Source: Sipunculus nudus (Eukaryota > Annelida > Sipuncula > Golfingiida > Sipunculidae). From it: 64,000 nt of DNA. Made by a program: the position numbers and the translations under genes. The notes beneath the pieces were generated by a model. The model was not told the origin of the DNA and did no database searches. It saw nothing but the letters and a program-made list of their open reading frames with translations. This document shows positions 1 through 11,819 of this stretch, piece by piece (positions within the stretch are counted from its first letter, which is position 1; each line of letters starts with the position of its first letter). The stretch covers positions 64,544,159 through 64,608,158 of the forward strand of contig CM049313.1 of the NCBI GenBank assembly GCA_026874595.1, given 5' to 3'.

Positions 1-730
1 GCTTGAGGTGGCAGCACGCACGCACGAACATTGAAACGCCAGGAACGGCATAGAAGCAAGCTTCTGCATGAGGCAAGGACCCAGCTCATAAGAACTCAGC
101 CGTGCTGCCGAAAGAGCTTCGTATTGGCGATATAGAGAGAGCGCGTTTGTCACCTGCCGGCCTAGTTCAGCTTGACCTAGATACATAACCGCCGTAAGCC
201 GTGAACCCATTGCTACACGAGCAAGGTCAAGGACTCTAAGCTCAACGTAAACAAAGGGCGCTATTGCATTCTTGTGAACGTGAACCTACCCGGGTCGCTG
301 ACAAGCAAGATCAGTTGAAGATCGCTAAACTCAGAAAGACTATATGCTGCTAACCACACGCTAGATTCTACACAAAACAGTAACCAGAGATCTCTGAAGG
401 AACTGGACTTTATTGGTTTTTATACAAACCACGGACTCAGTAAATATCCTGTATTTTTAATGTGAAGAACTGTCGTATTGACACATCAACGCACACACTC
501 ACACTTGTGTCTCTGTAAGTATTGTCTTGAATATATTTGTGAATTTAACCTCATGTCTCATAGTTTCTATCGATCTGGGTGTATGATTGTCTGGTATTTT
601 TATACACGTCCTTAAAAGAACCTGGAAATGTCACCTGTAATGACCGGGATCTAATTTCTTGATTAATGAAATCAAGTGGCGAGCGTTAACCCATCCTGTT
701 GTTTTATAGGATATATCCGTTGTAAAGTTT
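1..730. other. unclassified repeat-like segment, possibly LTR-derived
   Basis: More GC-rich than the AT satellite that follows and without a convincing reading frame. Short stop-rich frames and a T-rich 3' half recall an LTR plus leader, but I could find neither paired TG...CA ends nor a target duplication. The class is a guess; it could be plain intergenic DNA. Confidence 0.2.
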
Positions 731-739
731 TCACGTTAA

Positions 740-2080
740 GTTAGGGGTGACAGACTATTTATACATTAAATTATATTATATTATATGAATGAATATATTA
801 AGAATGTGGCATACCATGCAATCAAAGGAGGTAATAAAACTCGTTTTGTATTAATTTACATTTACCAGCACGAAATCAAATTATATCATATAATTTAAGT
901 TATATTATGTTGTCATATTATGTCATACTCTTTCATATTATATTGTCATGTCATGTTATATTATAATATTTATGTTTTCATATTATATTACATTATATCA
1001 CATTAATCCATGTCATGTATTATATTATGTTATATTATATTATGTTGTGTTATATTATGTATTTTTTGTGTTATGTTACATTTTAACATATTTCATTATA
1101 ATATATTCCATTTTATTATGTAAGGTAATGTTCTATTATATTACATCACATTACATTTTAATATCTCATGTCCTTTTATATTATATAATATAATTACAGT
1201 TTGGCAAATCTTGTTATGTTATGTTATGTTATGTCATGTCTGGTTTGGTTTTTCTATTAAATAATGTTTCAATACATCATGTCATGTTATGTTTTGCTAT
1301 ATTAAATAAAATATCTTACATTTTATTACCTTACTTAGTTATTAGTATTATATATTATTTTATAATATTACATTATTATATTATATATTTAAGCGTACAA
1401 TTGAAATTCACATATATATTTATAAAGACAACGATAATGAGAAATTTTGTTTTATTATATTATATATTATTATACTACATTATATCATATATATATTATG
1501 TCGTGTCTTTTAATTTGATGATAAATAATATTATATGTTATATTATATTATAATATATATTATATTATACACTGAAAGACATAACATTACATTATCTCTC
1601 ATTATTATATTGTCTCATATTTTATAGAATCATTTTATATTATGTGATACTATGAAAAGGTATTTTATTATATCTGACTTATATCACATTATATCTATAT
1701 TTTATTCACATTATGTTCGCCATGTACGTATTTGTCAGGGTTACATCTGTGTTTGGGTCAGTGATAGTGAGTGGAACATGTTTGAATTATATTGTATTAT
1801 ATTATATTATATTATATTATATTATATTATATATTATATTATAATTTATTATATATTATATTATCTAAGATTATATTATATTAAAAGAATTTTATACGCA
1901 GTATTCAATACTATATCTATATTCATCAAACGGTCAGTGAAAGTGAGAAAACACGATATATGTTATTATATCAAATAACATTAACTTATATTGACTTATG
2001 TTTATTTAAATTGACTCATATTAACTGAATAAAGTAATATAAATTTATATTAACTTATATTAACTAGTATTATAAGCTTA
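740..2080. repeat. AT-rich satellite-like tract (TATTA/TTATA variants)
   Basis: About 1.3 kb built almost wholly from irregular TATTA, TTATAT and TTATG words, including a cleaner run of ATTAT at about 1786-1860. Open frames here (60-110 residues, Tyr/Ile/Leu only) are by-products of the composition and not genes. Confidence 0.85.
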
Positions 2081-3054
2081 ACCATATTCAGTTCTTAAAA
2101 CTTTGTGCGATCAATATTTGATTCCAGGTGCATTAAATAAATAAGTTGTCAAATTTCACGTGCACAGGTCTGTGTAATCCCAGCGCATGTGGTCCGATGG
2201 ACGTAAAATACTAAAATTGTTCTAATAAGTTACAATACAGTTCACGGAAGAAAGGATATAAAAATATTATAAGTTGAAACAGATTATACCGACCTTTATA
2301 GGTATAATACAACACAGTCGCTTGAATCCTCATTTTAGGGGATATGGTAAGAAACCGATAGAGCGAAGGACACACGCATGTTTGGGTACCTCTTTTGTGA
2401 TATACGTTGTCTAATATACTAACTACGTATATATAAGGCACGGCCATGAACTCATAAAGTGTTACGTTTCGTCCAATGCTCGAAAAGATCACACTCACAA
2501 ACAAGGATTCAAGCGACTGCGAATACAACCACAAAATAGCGAAAAGGTGGAAAGACAGAGAGGACCAGCCGTGCGAACAAAATGACGTCATCACAACGTG
2601 CGTAACCAAAACAAAACGTAGCGCATGCGCGCATCATCGGTCGCCAGCTTGGTGGTTGCTACGCGACGGCCATTGTTCATTTTTTTGAGGATATAAGGAA
2701 ATGCGAGGGGTTTTATGATATTTAATGATTTATATTAATAAAAATATCAAATCATATATATTGGAGGGGAAGGTTTATAAATTGTAAAGTCACATCATTG
2801 TTAAAAAAAATTGGTAAGACATATTTTAATCCAGCTATGCGGGCCTGTCATGTTTTAGATGGTATAGGCCTAACACTGTTATCAGTGATTACCCATCATT
2901 AATTAATAAAATGTCGGTGGATTTTTTATTCACAAAGTATGCTTCAAATGTGAATTATTAGCTAAACTGATAACGCACATTGTGAAGTAGCGACAATATT
3001 TGGTGGGTAAAAATGGGAGCATTTCCTGGGAAGAACATATTTTTATAAACTTAC
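2081..3054. other. mostly unassigned DNA around a promoter-like cluster
   Basis: Two overlapping short frames (minus 2211-2609, plus 2476-2688) cross a CpG-containing stretch but resemble no family and lack splice or start support. Apart from the regulatory cluster at 2583-2680 I see nothing identifiable. Confidence 0.4.
2583..2680. promoter_or_regulatory. CRE plus NRF-1-like palindrome cluster
   Basis: A perfect CRE palindrome TGACGTCA (2583-2590) and a perfect NRF-1-type palindrome GCGCATGCGC (2621-2630) lie 30 bp apart in an unusually CpG-rich patch, followed by GGCCATTG (about 2669), which is YY1-like on the minus strand. Such clusters are typical of constitutive animal promoters. No transcript is assigned, and direction is unclear since both motifs are palindromic. 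Confidence 0.45.
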
Positions 3055-3226
3055 CTTTGGGCAAGGTCGCTGCAGTCTTCTTTGACGGTCGGGAACCCCT
3101 CCGTCACGTAGATCTCTAGCCATGACAACATGACACTCAGGCCTTCGGAAAAAAACTGATAGGGCCTGGAGTCATGATGGCAGTCACAACAGAACGCCCA
3201 TTCTAAGGGTCGGATCAAAATATTTG
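3055..3226 (-). CDS. probable internal coding exon of an unrecognised gene
   Basis: Minus strand. The frame stays open for 56 full codons and reads like ordinary protein, including RPLEWAFCCDCHHDSRPYQF and SVMLSWLEIYVTEGFPTVKE. It ends at a strong donor, CAAAG|GTAAGT (exon end 3055). An acceptor CAG just above 3226 gives a 172-nt exon, entering in phase 1 and leaving in phase 2, though its polypyrimidine tract is weak. A Cys/His pair series (CCDCHH) is visible. No family is recognised, and partner exons were not found in the flanking repeats. It could also be an old exon captured by a transposon. Confidence 0.42.
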
Positions 3227-3406
3227 CTGTCTGGTATTATTTGGCATCACAGGCTTATATAGTCGTATTATATGTGCTAAATATCGAAGAAGAAATGTTG
3301 TTACACAAAAAAAATTACAATTATTACCTCCTTTCATCACTGTGGCACCGATTCACGTGAAGCGGTACTTCTCATTCAAAACTAAATGTGTCATGGCGCG
3401 GTCGTG

Positions 3407-3829
3407 TATGTAAACTTGGAAGTCGGAAGCCGGATGCCGGAAACCAACGAAAGCAGTTTAAAGAATATACAAAATGCTAACGCTTCAATACCGTTTTGTT
3501 TTTTCCCCCATAGAATAGGATCTTTTTTTTATCATTCTGTGAAGAATAATAGTTATCCATTGTTTAATCTGTACGTTATGGAAGATTTTGTGCTCGGAAG
3601 CCATCTCGGAAGTCAGTCAGAAGTGCTTGGATGTTATCCAATGTGTATGACTCTTAAGTCACAGAGACGCACTGTGCCCAAAATGCAGTTTCATTATAAT
3701 TATAGTTGCATGCATATATTAAAATTGCTTATGCATGATTCTGCTTTTAATGAGTGTATAATGCAATACATGATACATAATCGGAAAACTATAAGTTCTT
3801 ATTTTTTTTATTTGTAAATTTAATATATA

Positions 3830-3862
<33 letters not shown>

Positions 3863-5450
3863 TCGGTGTTATTATCGAGTAAAGTGTGATAACGGAAATA
3901 CTTCCTATCTCATTATACTAGTATATATTAGGATGCTCTCTCAGTGGAGTAAATCACCAATTTATGAATTGGAAAGTAATAAATATAATAATGAAATTGC
4001 TAGAGAATAAAAAAAGTCATCTGGAAAAGAAATGAAAATTAAGAGATATTACGTCTGAACGGGCTTGCGCCCTCTATGGATGCACCACTGAATAATAAAT
4101 ATGGTATAATTAACCCTTGTACGGCATTAAAAATACAGTTATAAATTACGATGTCATTCAAAATAAAATATAGTAATATATTTTCCATACGTTGAACAAA
4201 TATGAAAATTCAATATATCCCAGAAGGTTATCGCTGGGACAAACATACATGTATCATATGCAAAACGAAATGTCTTTCAATATGTTAGAGTTCAACGATA
4301 TTTTTTAAAAAATGTTACATTTATATCTTAGAAAAGGGATACAACAGTCCAGATAATAAATAACATACTAATACATGTATAAATCTGATCGATTTACGAA
4401 TTTAAGCAAATATTTTTTTAAAACCAAAATTAATTCTTTTACAAGTTTTTGACTCTTTCTTTCAAACTTTATCAATCTCGATATTTATATTATATTAATT
4501 TCACTCCTGATGTTTCAACATCACATTTCAACTTCAAATATATGGATATTTATTAATATATTAAAGTATGTTTGCAACTGATTGCATGATAAGGGCATAT
4601 AACCAGAATCTGCACCCTTCAACTTCATATTACTGTAGGATTACAAGGATCTCGATAAGAAATTACAATTTTGTTTATATATAATATATATATATATAAA
4701 TGCAACCGGACCATGAAATGTAAAATATAATTTTGCATAAAAAGTATTACATAATAGATAAGAGTCTAAGAGATTCATAATACTGATGAATTTTTTTTGT
4801 CAATGGAAGAGGAAAATGTTTTCAATTTATACATTAAAAATAAAATATTTTGTTCGAAACAACTTGTAAAATCATTCACTGGACGGTTTTTTGGTTCTGT
4901 CAAATTTTCTGTTTAAGTCTCTATGATATTATCAGGGTGATTTTTATAGGGGCACATGTATAAAATATTATCAAAACCTTTATTTTTTTTCATGTTTCCA
5001 TCAACATAAAATGCGGTAACAGCGTAAAATATTGATGAGTTAAAATAATCTTGTTTTACAAAATGAAATAAAATATCAATATAATATATTATTAAAAAAA
5101 ACAGCATCATGAATGATACAAAACAGATTGAATTTGTGAAAAATACATGATACTGAAGAAACTGAAAATGCTTGACACGTTTGCTGACGATATGATGACC
5201 AGTGCATTTGCCATTACTGGCTTCCGAGTTTTACACATTTGAACCATAACCGGGCATTTCCGAGCAAAAAATAGTCATTAACTTCGGATGGATAACTTTG
5301 ATTATTTTACATGATGATAGAAAAGACCTTATTCTATCAATAAGTATAAAAAGGTACTTTCCATTGATGTAGTAGCATTTTAATTATGCTTCGATCATTG
5401 CTTTAAAAAAGTCCTTGCTTCCGACTTCCGACTTCCGAGTTTTACACATA
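3407..5450. mobile_element. non-autonomous DNA element with long imperfect terminal inverted repeats
   Basis: The left end (3407, TATGTAAACTTGGAAGTCGG) and the right end read in reverse from 5450 (TATGTGTAAAACTCGGAAGT) match. Similarity continues inward for roughly 220 bp, including the paired words AAAATGCT, TAGAATA and AGTTATCCAT in the same order in both arms. The middle is AT-rich with a short TA microsatellite (about 3830-3860) and has no transposase-like frame. Target duplication is not resolved. The minus-strand exon at 3055-3226 lies just outside it. Confidence 0.6.
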
Positions 5451-5632
5451 GCCGTTTGGAAATCCCCTACCGGAAGTTATGATTCTCCCGCTGACAGACG
5501 TGGAGACGAGTTTTTCGAGCAAAACCAGCCTCGGAATTAAAAACTGCTGTACGTTTACACGTAAGTCAACCGTGGATGTAATAATTATTATTTTCCCCAA
5601 CAGAATAACGTCACTTTTTGTCTTAACTCAGG

Positions 5633-5891
5633 AAAATGACAGTTCGAGAAGTGGATGAAAATGAAAAAGTAGTGTCAGAAATGGCGTGCACATCTGCACA
5701 TACTAGAATTGATACGAACCCAATAGCTTGTACTGTCACCCCATCGTCTTCAGTTCATCTAAAATCGACGTTTGGGGTGACAAGCTGTCGCTAGTAGATC
5801 TCATGGTCGCGGATCCATTGGCTTGTCCTTTCTGCTTTAGCGAGTCTAAAAGCCATCGAGTTCATGGTGATACCGGCTTGAATACACAATG
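5633..5891 (+). CDS. possible 5' coding exon of an unrecognised gene, frame broken
   Basis: After an acceptor-like TTAACTCAG there is an ATG at 5636 in good context (GAAAATGAC) opening 51 codons (MTVREVDENEKVVSEMAC...). A second frame overlaps it and runs through DKLSLVDLMVADPLACPFCF to a donor-like TG|GTAAGG at 5890. The two frames would need a one-base shift to join, so this is either two unrelated frames, an upstream ORF, or a damaged exon. CPFC and a later His pair hint at a metal-binding turn. No family is recognised. Confidence 0.22.
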
Positions 5892-5982
5892 GTAAGGAAG
5901 TTTCAGGATATTTTGTACGTAGCTTCGAAAAATAGCTTGTGCTCACACGAAAATATCATGAGAAACTGAACCTCAAGTTCAG

Positions 5983-6023
5983 TGACGTCACGGTTGTCAA
6001 GGAGACACAATGACATGACGTCA
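5983..6023. promoter_or_regulatory. pair of perfect CRE palindromes
   Basis: TGACGTCA occurs at 5983-5990 and 6016-6023 in a 41-bp stretch, with GTTGTCAAGGAGAC between them resembling an RFX X-box. Regulatory role is inferred from the motifs only. Confidence 0.35.
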
Positions 6024-6135
6024 TCAACCTGACTGCAGTAAAGGCTGGAAGGTATGGCCTCCCCTATTCACTCAAACATTGTTCAAAGCATAGATCTACC
6101 GAAACAATTTAACTTTTTGCTCAGGACATACCATA

Positions 6136-6138
<3 letters not shown>

Positions 6139-6199
<61 letters not shown>

Positions 6200-6212
6200 T
6201 ATATATATATAT
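6139..6212. repeat. (TA)n microsatellite with a CA interruption
   Basis: Near-perfect TA dinucleotides interrupted once by ACACACAC. The frame across it (Ile-Tyr repeats) is not a gene. Confidence 0.95.
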
Positions 6213-6359
6213 TTGCATTTCTGTGCATTACAGCAATGGGCTGGTCATACTTTTTGTATTGTATTAAAACTCAATTTCCCCACTAGTTCCACCAGCGTCA
6301 GTTATGATATAAATATACAGCATTCACGGATACACAGCTGACGGGCACACGGGTTTTAC

Positions 6360-7245
6360 TAGTGGTGGGCCGATCATCGAGTTTTATCGAAAGTCAGTCG
6401 GTTTGCTACCACTTTCAAGCGCTCGATTACCAAAGGCAACTATCGATTACATCATAATAATGATTGTTTTCTTTCCAGAATACCTTTATGTTATAGGCAA
6501 AAATGATTCTTTCATTTTTACCACATTCCGCGCTTCATATAATGAGTCTGTATCCTAGAATAACTTCCGTATGTAACTGAATATGACACGGTAGATGCGA
6601 GAACGGAGGACTTATTAAACTTATTATCTATGAACTCGCAAGGAGCTGCAGAATTAGCGGAGAGTTTTCTAACGAAATGTACTTTGCAAAATATGGGCGG
6701 GAAGGTGTTAAAATACTCCATAAATTCTCCAGGTCTATGCCAATTTTGCGAGATTCTCTTAGAAATAATCTATTCAACAGATGGAAGGTGCCGCTGTTTA
6801 GGCCGTCCTTAAAAAAATTCTTTGTCGGGGCTAATCCGGCCGGTCGAGTATTTGGATTTCAGCTGGAATTTTTTGGCCTAGTCTGCACCAAGTGCACCTG
6901 AGCCCGTAAAATCTGCCTTCATGTGCTAGAAAAACAGCCCCTTTATAGGCCTAACATTCTTAGATGCTCTTAAATTCCTTTATAAAAAAAGATATTACCC
7001 GACATTGCCGATTGTTTAATTTGGTCCTTAAAACTGGTCTGATTGTGTCTTTATACGGGGAAGGATCTTTACACTCGTGCGCGAGAGGAGAATACCTGTC
7101 GGGGAAACGCAGGTACAGTTTCACAGATAATTGCATATTTCTTTGATAATTGCATATATTTGTCTGAACCGATTAATAATCGATCATCAGTCGGTTTGCT
7201 AAAACCGATGATCGATTATGAAAAAGGAACCGACTCCCACCTCTA
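6360..7245. mobile_element. hAT-type MITE with exact 8-bp target duplication
   Basis: The element is flanked by identical GGTTTTAC at 6352-6359 and 7246-7253. Its ends are TAGTGGTGGGC on the left and, in reverse, TAGAGGTGGGA on the right. An 8-bp duplication with TAGNGGTGGG ends is the hallmark of hAT transposons. CGATCATCG words recur in both subterminal regions. At 886 bp with no transposase frame it is non-autonomous. The short frames inside are not supported as genes. Confidence 0.85.
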
Positions 7246-7462
7246 GGTTTTACACCACATATAGCGCAGTTCCAGGAGGGCCTTGCGGTTGTAGCAAGGA
7301 AACTTAATGTGTATTGGACGGTTTGTTGAAGACTTTATATTTTTATTTACAGACGAAAAGACGTTCCGAATTCCTCAGGAAAACCATTACACTAATTTTG
7401 AATGCAATAAAATGATACTTCAGAAAGTATCATCAGGCAGAGACAAAGCCATGTCCAAAGTA

Positions 7463-8350
7463 CACTCTAAAGGCCGGCATACACGTTGCGACGCGACTCG
7501 ACTCAACTCAACTGGGCCCGACTGAACAGGTTTCCTCAAGTTTTCTACAGTTTCTTCCAGTTTTTGACCCTGCAGCCCGATGACAACTGGGATGCATACA
7601 CATAACGACCCGACTCAACTCAACTGGATCGACGGAAGAGGCGGTACATTCAAATAAACAAAAAATGGTGACAAGCTTGTGACATATGAAAGCAAAGTCA
7701 TTAATACATGTCATTTTATTTATCAGAATACATGTATGTATCTATATCTCGCCTTTCCCATCACATAGCTGAATGATTTTAGTTTGATATAATTTAAGAC
7801 TATAAAATGGTATTCGATATCCTGTGATATACACTATATATTCTACATCCGTGAACATGGAGCATAGGCCTATAGATATTATGCTGCCATTGTACTGGTG
7901 ACATTGACTATACAGATCTATTCATATATAATGCGCGCAAAGTGCTCATTTGATGTAATGTTGTCTTTCTCTGCACCATACGATTTTGGCCCAGAAGATC
8001 ACATGAACGAGGTAGTCATATGATCAGAGACGTAGCTGTGATTGGTTGCTGACTGTGCTTCTGAACGACGCGACTCAACTGGACACGATTTTTTCTGACA
8101 CTGCCAGTAACAAAAAACTGACGCCGACTGGTGCCGACTCTGGTTGAGTCGGGTCGTTTTCGCGCATACACTTTGCGACGCGACTCAACTCAACAGTTGA
8201 GTTGAGTCGGGTCGCAACGTGTATGCCGGCCTTAAGAAAGAAAAAGGTTACATGTAGAACCCTTGAGGGTTCTTTAAAGTGGAGCCTGTGGGAACCTTCT
8301 TGGAACCCTCTCCCGAAACCCTCATGAACCCTCTTCATGGAGCCCTCTCC
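7463..8350. mobile_element. TA-flanked MITE end, split by a nested insertion
   Basis: CACTCTAA at 7463-7470 preceded by TA, then (after the nested element 7471-8232 and its TAA duplicate) GAAAGAAAAAGG and TTACATGTAGAACCC at about 8236-8260. This rejoins to the same terminus seen in reverse at 11819 of the neighbouring element. Repeated GAACCCT/AGGGTTC words follow to about 8350. The far end of this copy was not identified. Confidence 0.65.
7471..8232. mobile_element. PIF/Harbinger-like MITE nested in another MITE
   Basis: The ends are inverted copies: AGGCCGGCATACACGTTGCG at 7471 and its complement ending at 8232. The element is flanked by TAA at 7468-7470 and 8233-8235, the 3-bp TWA duplication expected of PIF/Harbinger elements. 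Subterminal regions repeat CGACTCAACTCAACTGG. Removing the element and one TAA restores the terminus of the host MITE, independently confirming its borders. No transposase frame, so non-autonomous. Confidence 0.8.
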
Positions 8351-8825
8351 AGTGAATTTATCCTCGGTCTATATTTAGGTCAACGAGTGATGAGAGACTG
8401 TTGTTTCTTCATGTACTGTATTATACACATTGTGCAATGGAAAAGGAAAAGACACAAACAGTTTGATCGTTTTATATTGAAAGCACAAATGGAAAAATAT
8501 ATACAGGAATATAATAAACAAATATATTTAAGTATGTCATAATGAAAAACGTATCGGTGTATGGAAATGGTAATATTTAATACATGTACAGCTATATACG
8601 AAGTAAGCACCACTATGTTTTGCTGCTATAGCTGATCACAATAAAATATTTACAAATACAGGTGAAAGCATTGTCCGGCGTAGCTGGTCAGAAAGGGCAT
8701 AGGGGTAATAACTATAAATAAACGGAGTCATTACTGTGAATATATATATGGAACCGAAAATATATACAGGACAACAAAAATAAATGTTGTGAATATATAC
8801 ATCACACACTAACAATATTTATCTA

Positions 8826-9300
8826 CACTCTAAGAAAAAAGGGTTCTTGGGGGTTCCATGCAGAACCTGTATGGTTCCAGCTGGAACCATGGTTCAAGTA
8901 AGAACCGTTTTTGATATCCATGGGTTCCAGATAGCCCACCTAAGGTTCTTCGTGTGTTCTGCCCGAAGAGAGGAGTGCCTGATAGAACCCTACAGTACCA
9001 TTACGTGTGCGAGTCACCGTCCCCATTTGCACTTAGAATCTGTATTCACTGATTTTGTGTAATAAATAATGTCATTATCTTAACTCATCTTATCTCATAT
9101 TATCTTTTATAAAATCGTATTATAGTTTCATTTTGTTTTATCTTACCTTATGTTATATTATATTTATAAATATATATTAGAAATATAGAAATATATAATA
9201 TGATATAATATAAAATCATAATAGCATATTACATATTATAAAACATATATATACATATATATACACACACCACAAATATAAAAATATATAAACATATTTG

Positions 9301-9344
<44 letters not shown>

Positions 9345-9483
9345 ATTATATTCAGTGGCGGTATACCCTTTTGAGCTAAAACAACTTTTTTTTAGGGGTT
9401 CAAACCACAAGCACGCAACCCCCCATATATATATATTCATATATATATATATATACATATATATATACATATATATATTCATA

Positions 9484-9528
<45 letters not shown>

Positions 9529-11819
9529 GGGGTTGCGTGCTTGTGTTTGTATATAAGTTCACTAAACATACAATAAACGCACACATGAGTATACTATTCT
9601 ATATGTATGTGGATTTGTTTCGCCTTATTACCATGGGTAGCATTCCATTGATAAAGACCATATTTCATATTGGATTATAATATGTGTATATTTCATATTA
9701 ATTAAATTTATTTTCTCTGTATTAATAGATTCGACTATAAATAATATTTATCTCTTTATCATTAATATTATTAGTTTAATTGCCTCTGCATTGATAAAAT
9801 ATCGCAATTTTGAATTAATGAACTGATTATGGCTTAATCTTTAATATATATATATATATATATGCTTATAACATTAACTTATCGTTCTTCCAGATAGCAT
9901 GATCAAAGAAGCAATATATTTGTCAGCATTTTTTCAGAAAGGCAGAAATGTGTTATCTTGTTGACACAATTTATATAGCATATAAACATTTATTCTTTTT
10001 AGAAAGGACCATCAGTGCTGCGACAGTATAACTTCCTTGGTTGTTTAAAGAGAAAGATGAACAGCTGTTTGTCCTGAATAAGGTAGGTGTGGTCTGCATT
10101 ATTGAATATGTCGCATTATTCCTTCAAAATTCACACTTTTTTTTATTAAAATTGAAACTTTAAGCACAGGCATGTTTTACAGTGAAAGAGGTTTAATCTG
10201 GATCATTTATTTATTGTTGCTTGGTTATAATTTGTTTTAACAGTTTTACCAGGTAATACATAGGTTGTACATATTACATTGTATCCCATCTGTGTCGCAT
10301 ATATAAGTAAGATGAGACATTGGTCACAGTGAGTTACAGGACAATGTCCACAGATTTCCATGTTCAGATTGCTTACTTATTGTTTCCTTTTTTCTTTTGC
10401 AGCTTGATGCCAAACTGACGCCGTGTGAACTGTTAAAGGATTTCAAGAAGGGAATCTATTGACTGCCAAGAGGGCATCAGTCCTGGTAGATCGCGTCATG
10501 GTCGTCGACGAGGATCCAACTTTGGACTTTAATGTTGTGTCATAGGGTTGTACTTCATGTCTAGTACAGTTTATCCTAAGGGACTGACAAACACGTAGGA
10601 ATTTCTCCATGCGTAGGTGTTGAACCGGCCAGATCCACCCAAAACACAAAGGATGACAGTCGTAGGGGTCTGTGGGGCCCTAGGATTGTGAATAAAGGTC
10701 AAAGGCGACAAAAGTAAAAAAAATGAACCGGTGCGGCTGTGTGTTATGCTCGGTGTGGAGAAGTTTAAAATCAAGCCCTCAAATCGACCGTTTTAGGGAT
10801 CATTTTATTGAAATATTGCTCATCACACCTCTTGAATATTACCATAAAATCAACAGTGTTAGAAAGATCAGTAAGTGGTAATGAAGAAACAGGTTTAATT
10901 ATTGTTGTTACCGAGGCGATGAAAGTGATGAGCATATTTATAGGTGTCTAAATGATGTAATCCGGTCTTGTAAATTACATGCAATGGATCCGTTGCATGT
11001 GTCGTGGATTATATTACTGCATACATTGTATGGACATCAGATTCAATATATGTTACCTTGGGACTGACCGAGTATGAAGAATGGACATTATTCCATACTG
11101 TTTGAAAGAGTCGTTTGCGATTTGAGGATATGCAATATCATCAATCCATGCCGCATGGTTATGTTTATATAATTATTTACAGTTGTTTATGATATGCAAA
11201 TTAAAATGTTTTAACATGGAGCACGTTTGTTTTTTTTCAGTTAACAATCAAAGCATATTTTAACCGCAACAAACACAGCAGAAGAACAGCCTTTTACATT
11301 TCAGGAATGAAATGAAGTTGATCCTAAGAAATATTTTGCCAAATATTTTGCATGAATTGCCCAACTGTGCTTCTCTATCATATAGCTGCTTTATCTCAAT
11401 GTCACCATCACATCACAACATAAAGTACATGTAATACCCTAAATGCATAAGATCCGATTGGGTTAGGTAAAGAGAACCCATAGCCTAAAGAATATTTCGT
11501 AATTCCAGAAAGAACCTTTCAGTAGGGTTACAAGAAACATTCATGGTTAGGGTTATACATAGAACCCTTGGGGTTCCATGAAGGACCATAAGAGAGGGTT
11601 CTATTGAGAACCCTGACGAACCTTTCAGGTGGGTTCTAAGAAGCACCTATTGTTAGGGTTATATATGGAACCCTTGGGGGTTCCATGAAGAACCCTAAGA
11701 TAGGGTTCTATGAAGAACCCTGGCCAGAGGGTTCCACCTGAAACCTTTAAGGGTTCCCCACTGGATCCACTCTAAAGAACCCTTAAGGGTTCTACATGTA
11801 ACCCTTTTTTCTTAGAGTG
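8826..11819. mobile_element. 3-kb TA-flanked element with GGGTTC-rich termini
   Basis: Left end CACTCTAAGAAAAAAGGGTT at 8826 and the same sequence in reverse ending at 11819, each bordered by TA. This is compatible with a Tc1/mariner-type TA duplication, although TA may be part of the repeat. Subterminal regions carry many AGGGTTC/GAACCCT words (8840-8990; 11490-11800). The interior holds microsatellites, a palindrome and two exon-like pieces at 10003-10080 and 10403-10462, but no intact transposase. Confidence 0.6.
9406..9545. repeat. 19-bp perfect inverted repeat around an (AT)n tract
   Basis: CACAAGCACGCAACCCCCC at 9406-9424 is perfectly inverted at 9527-9545, with about 100 bp of almost pure AT dinucleotides between. 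The whole can form a long hairpin or cruciform. A second TA run lies at 9308-9340. Frames across it read the same motif from both strands and are artefacts. Confidence 0.9.

Noticed and set aside
948-1978. Three Tyr/Ile-rich plus-strand frames
   Set aside because: Products of the AT satellite; no family resemblance.
8075-8338. 87-codon minus frame containing THVATRLNSTVELSRVAKCM-like words
   Set aside because: Lies inside the termini of two MITEs; the repeated words are the CGACTCAACT subterminal repeats in translation.
9216-9584. Frames on both strands with (Ile-Tyr)n and HATPH motifs
   Set aside because: The same palindrome around an AT microsatellite read from both strands.
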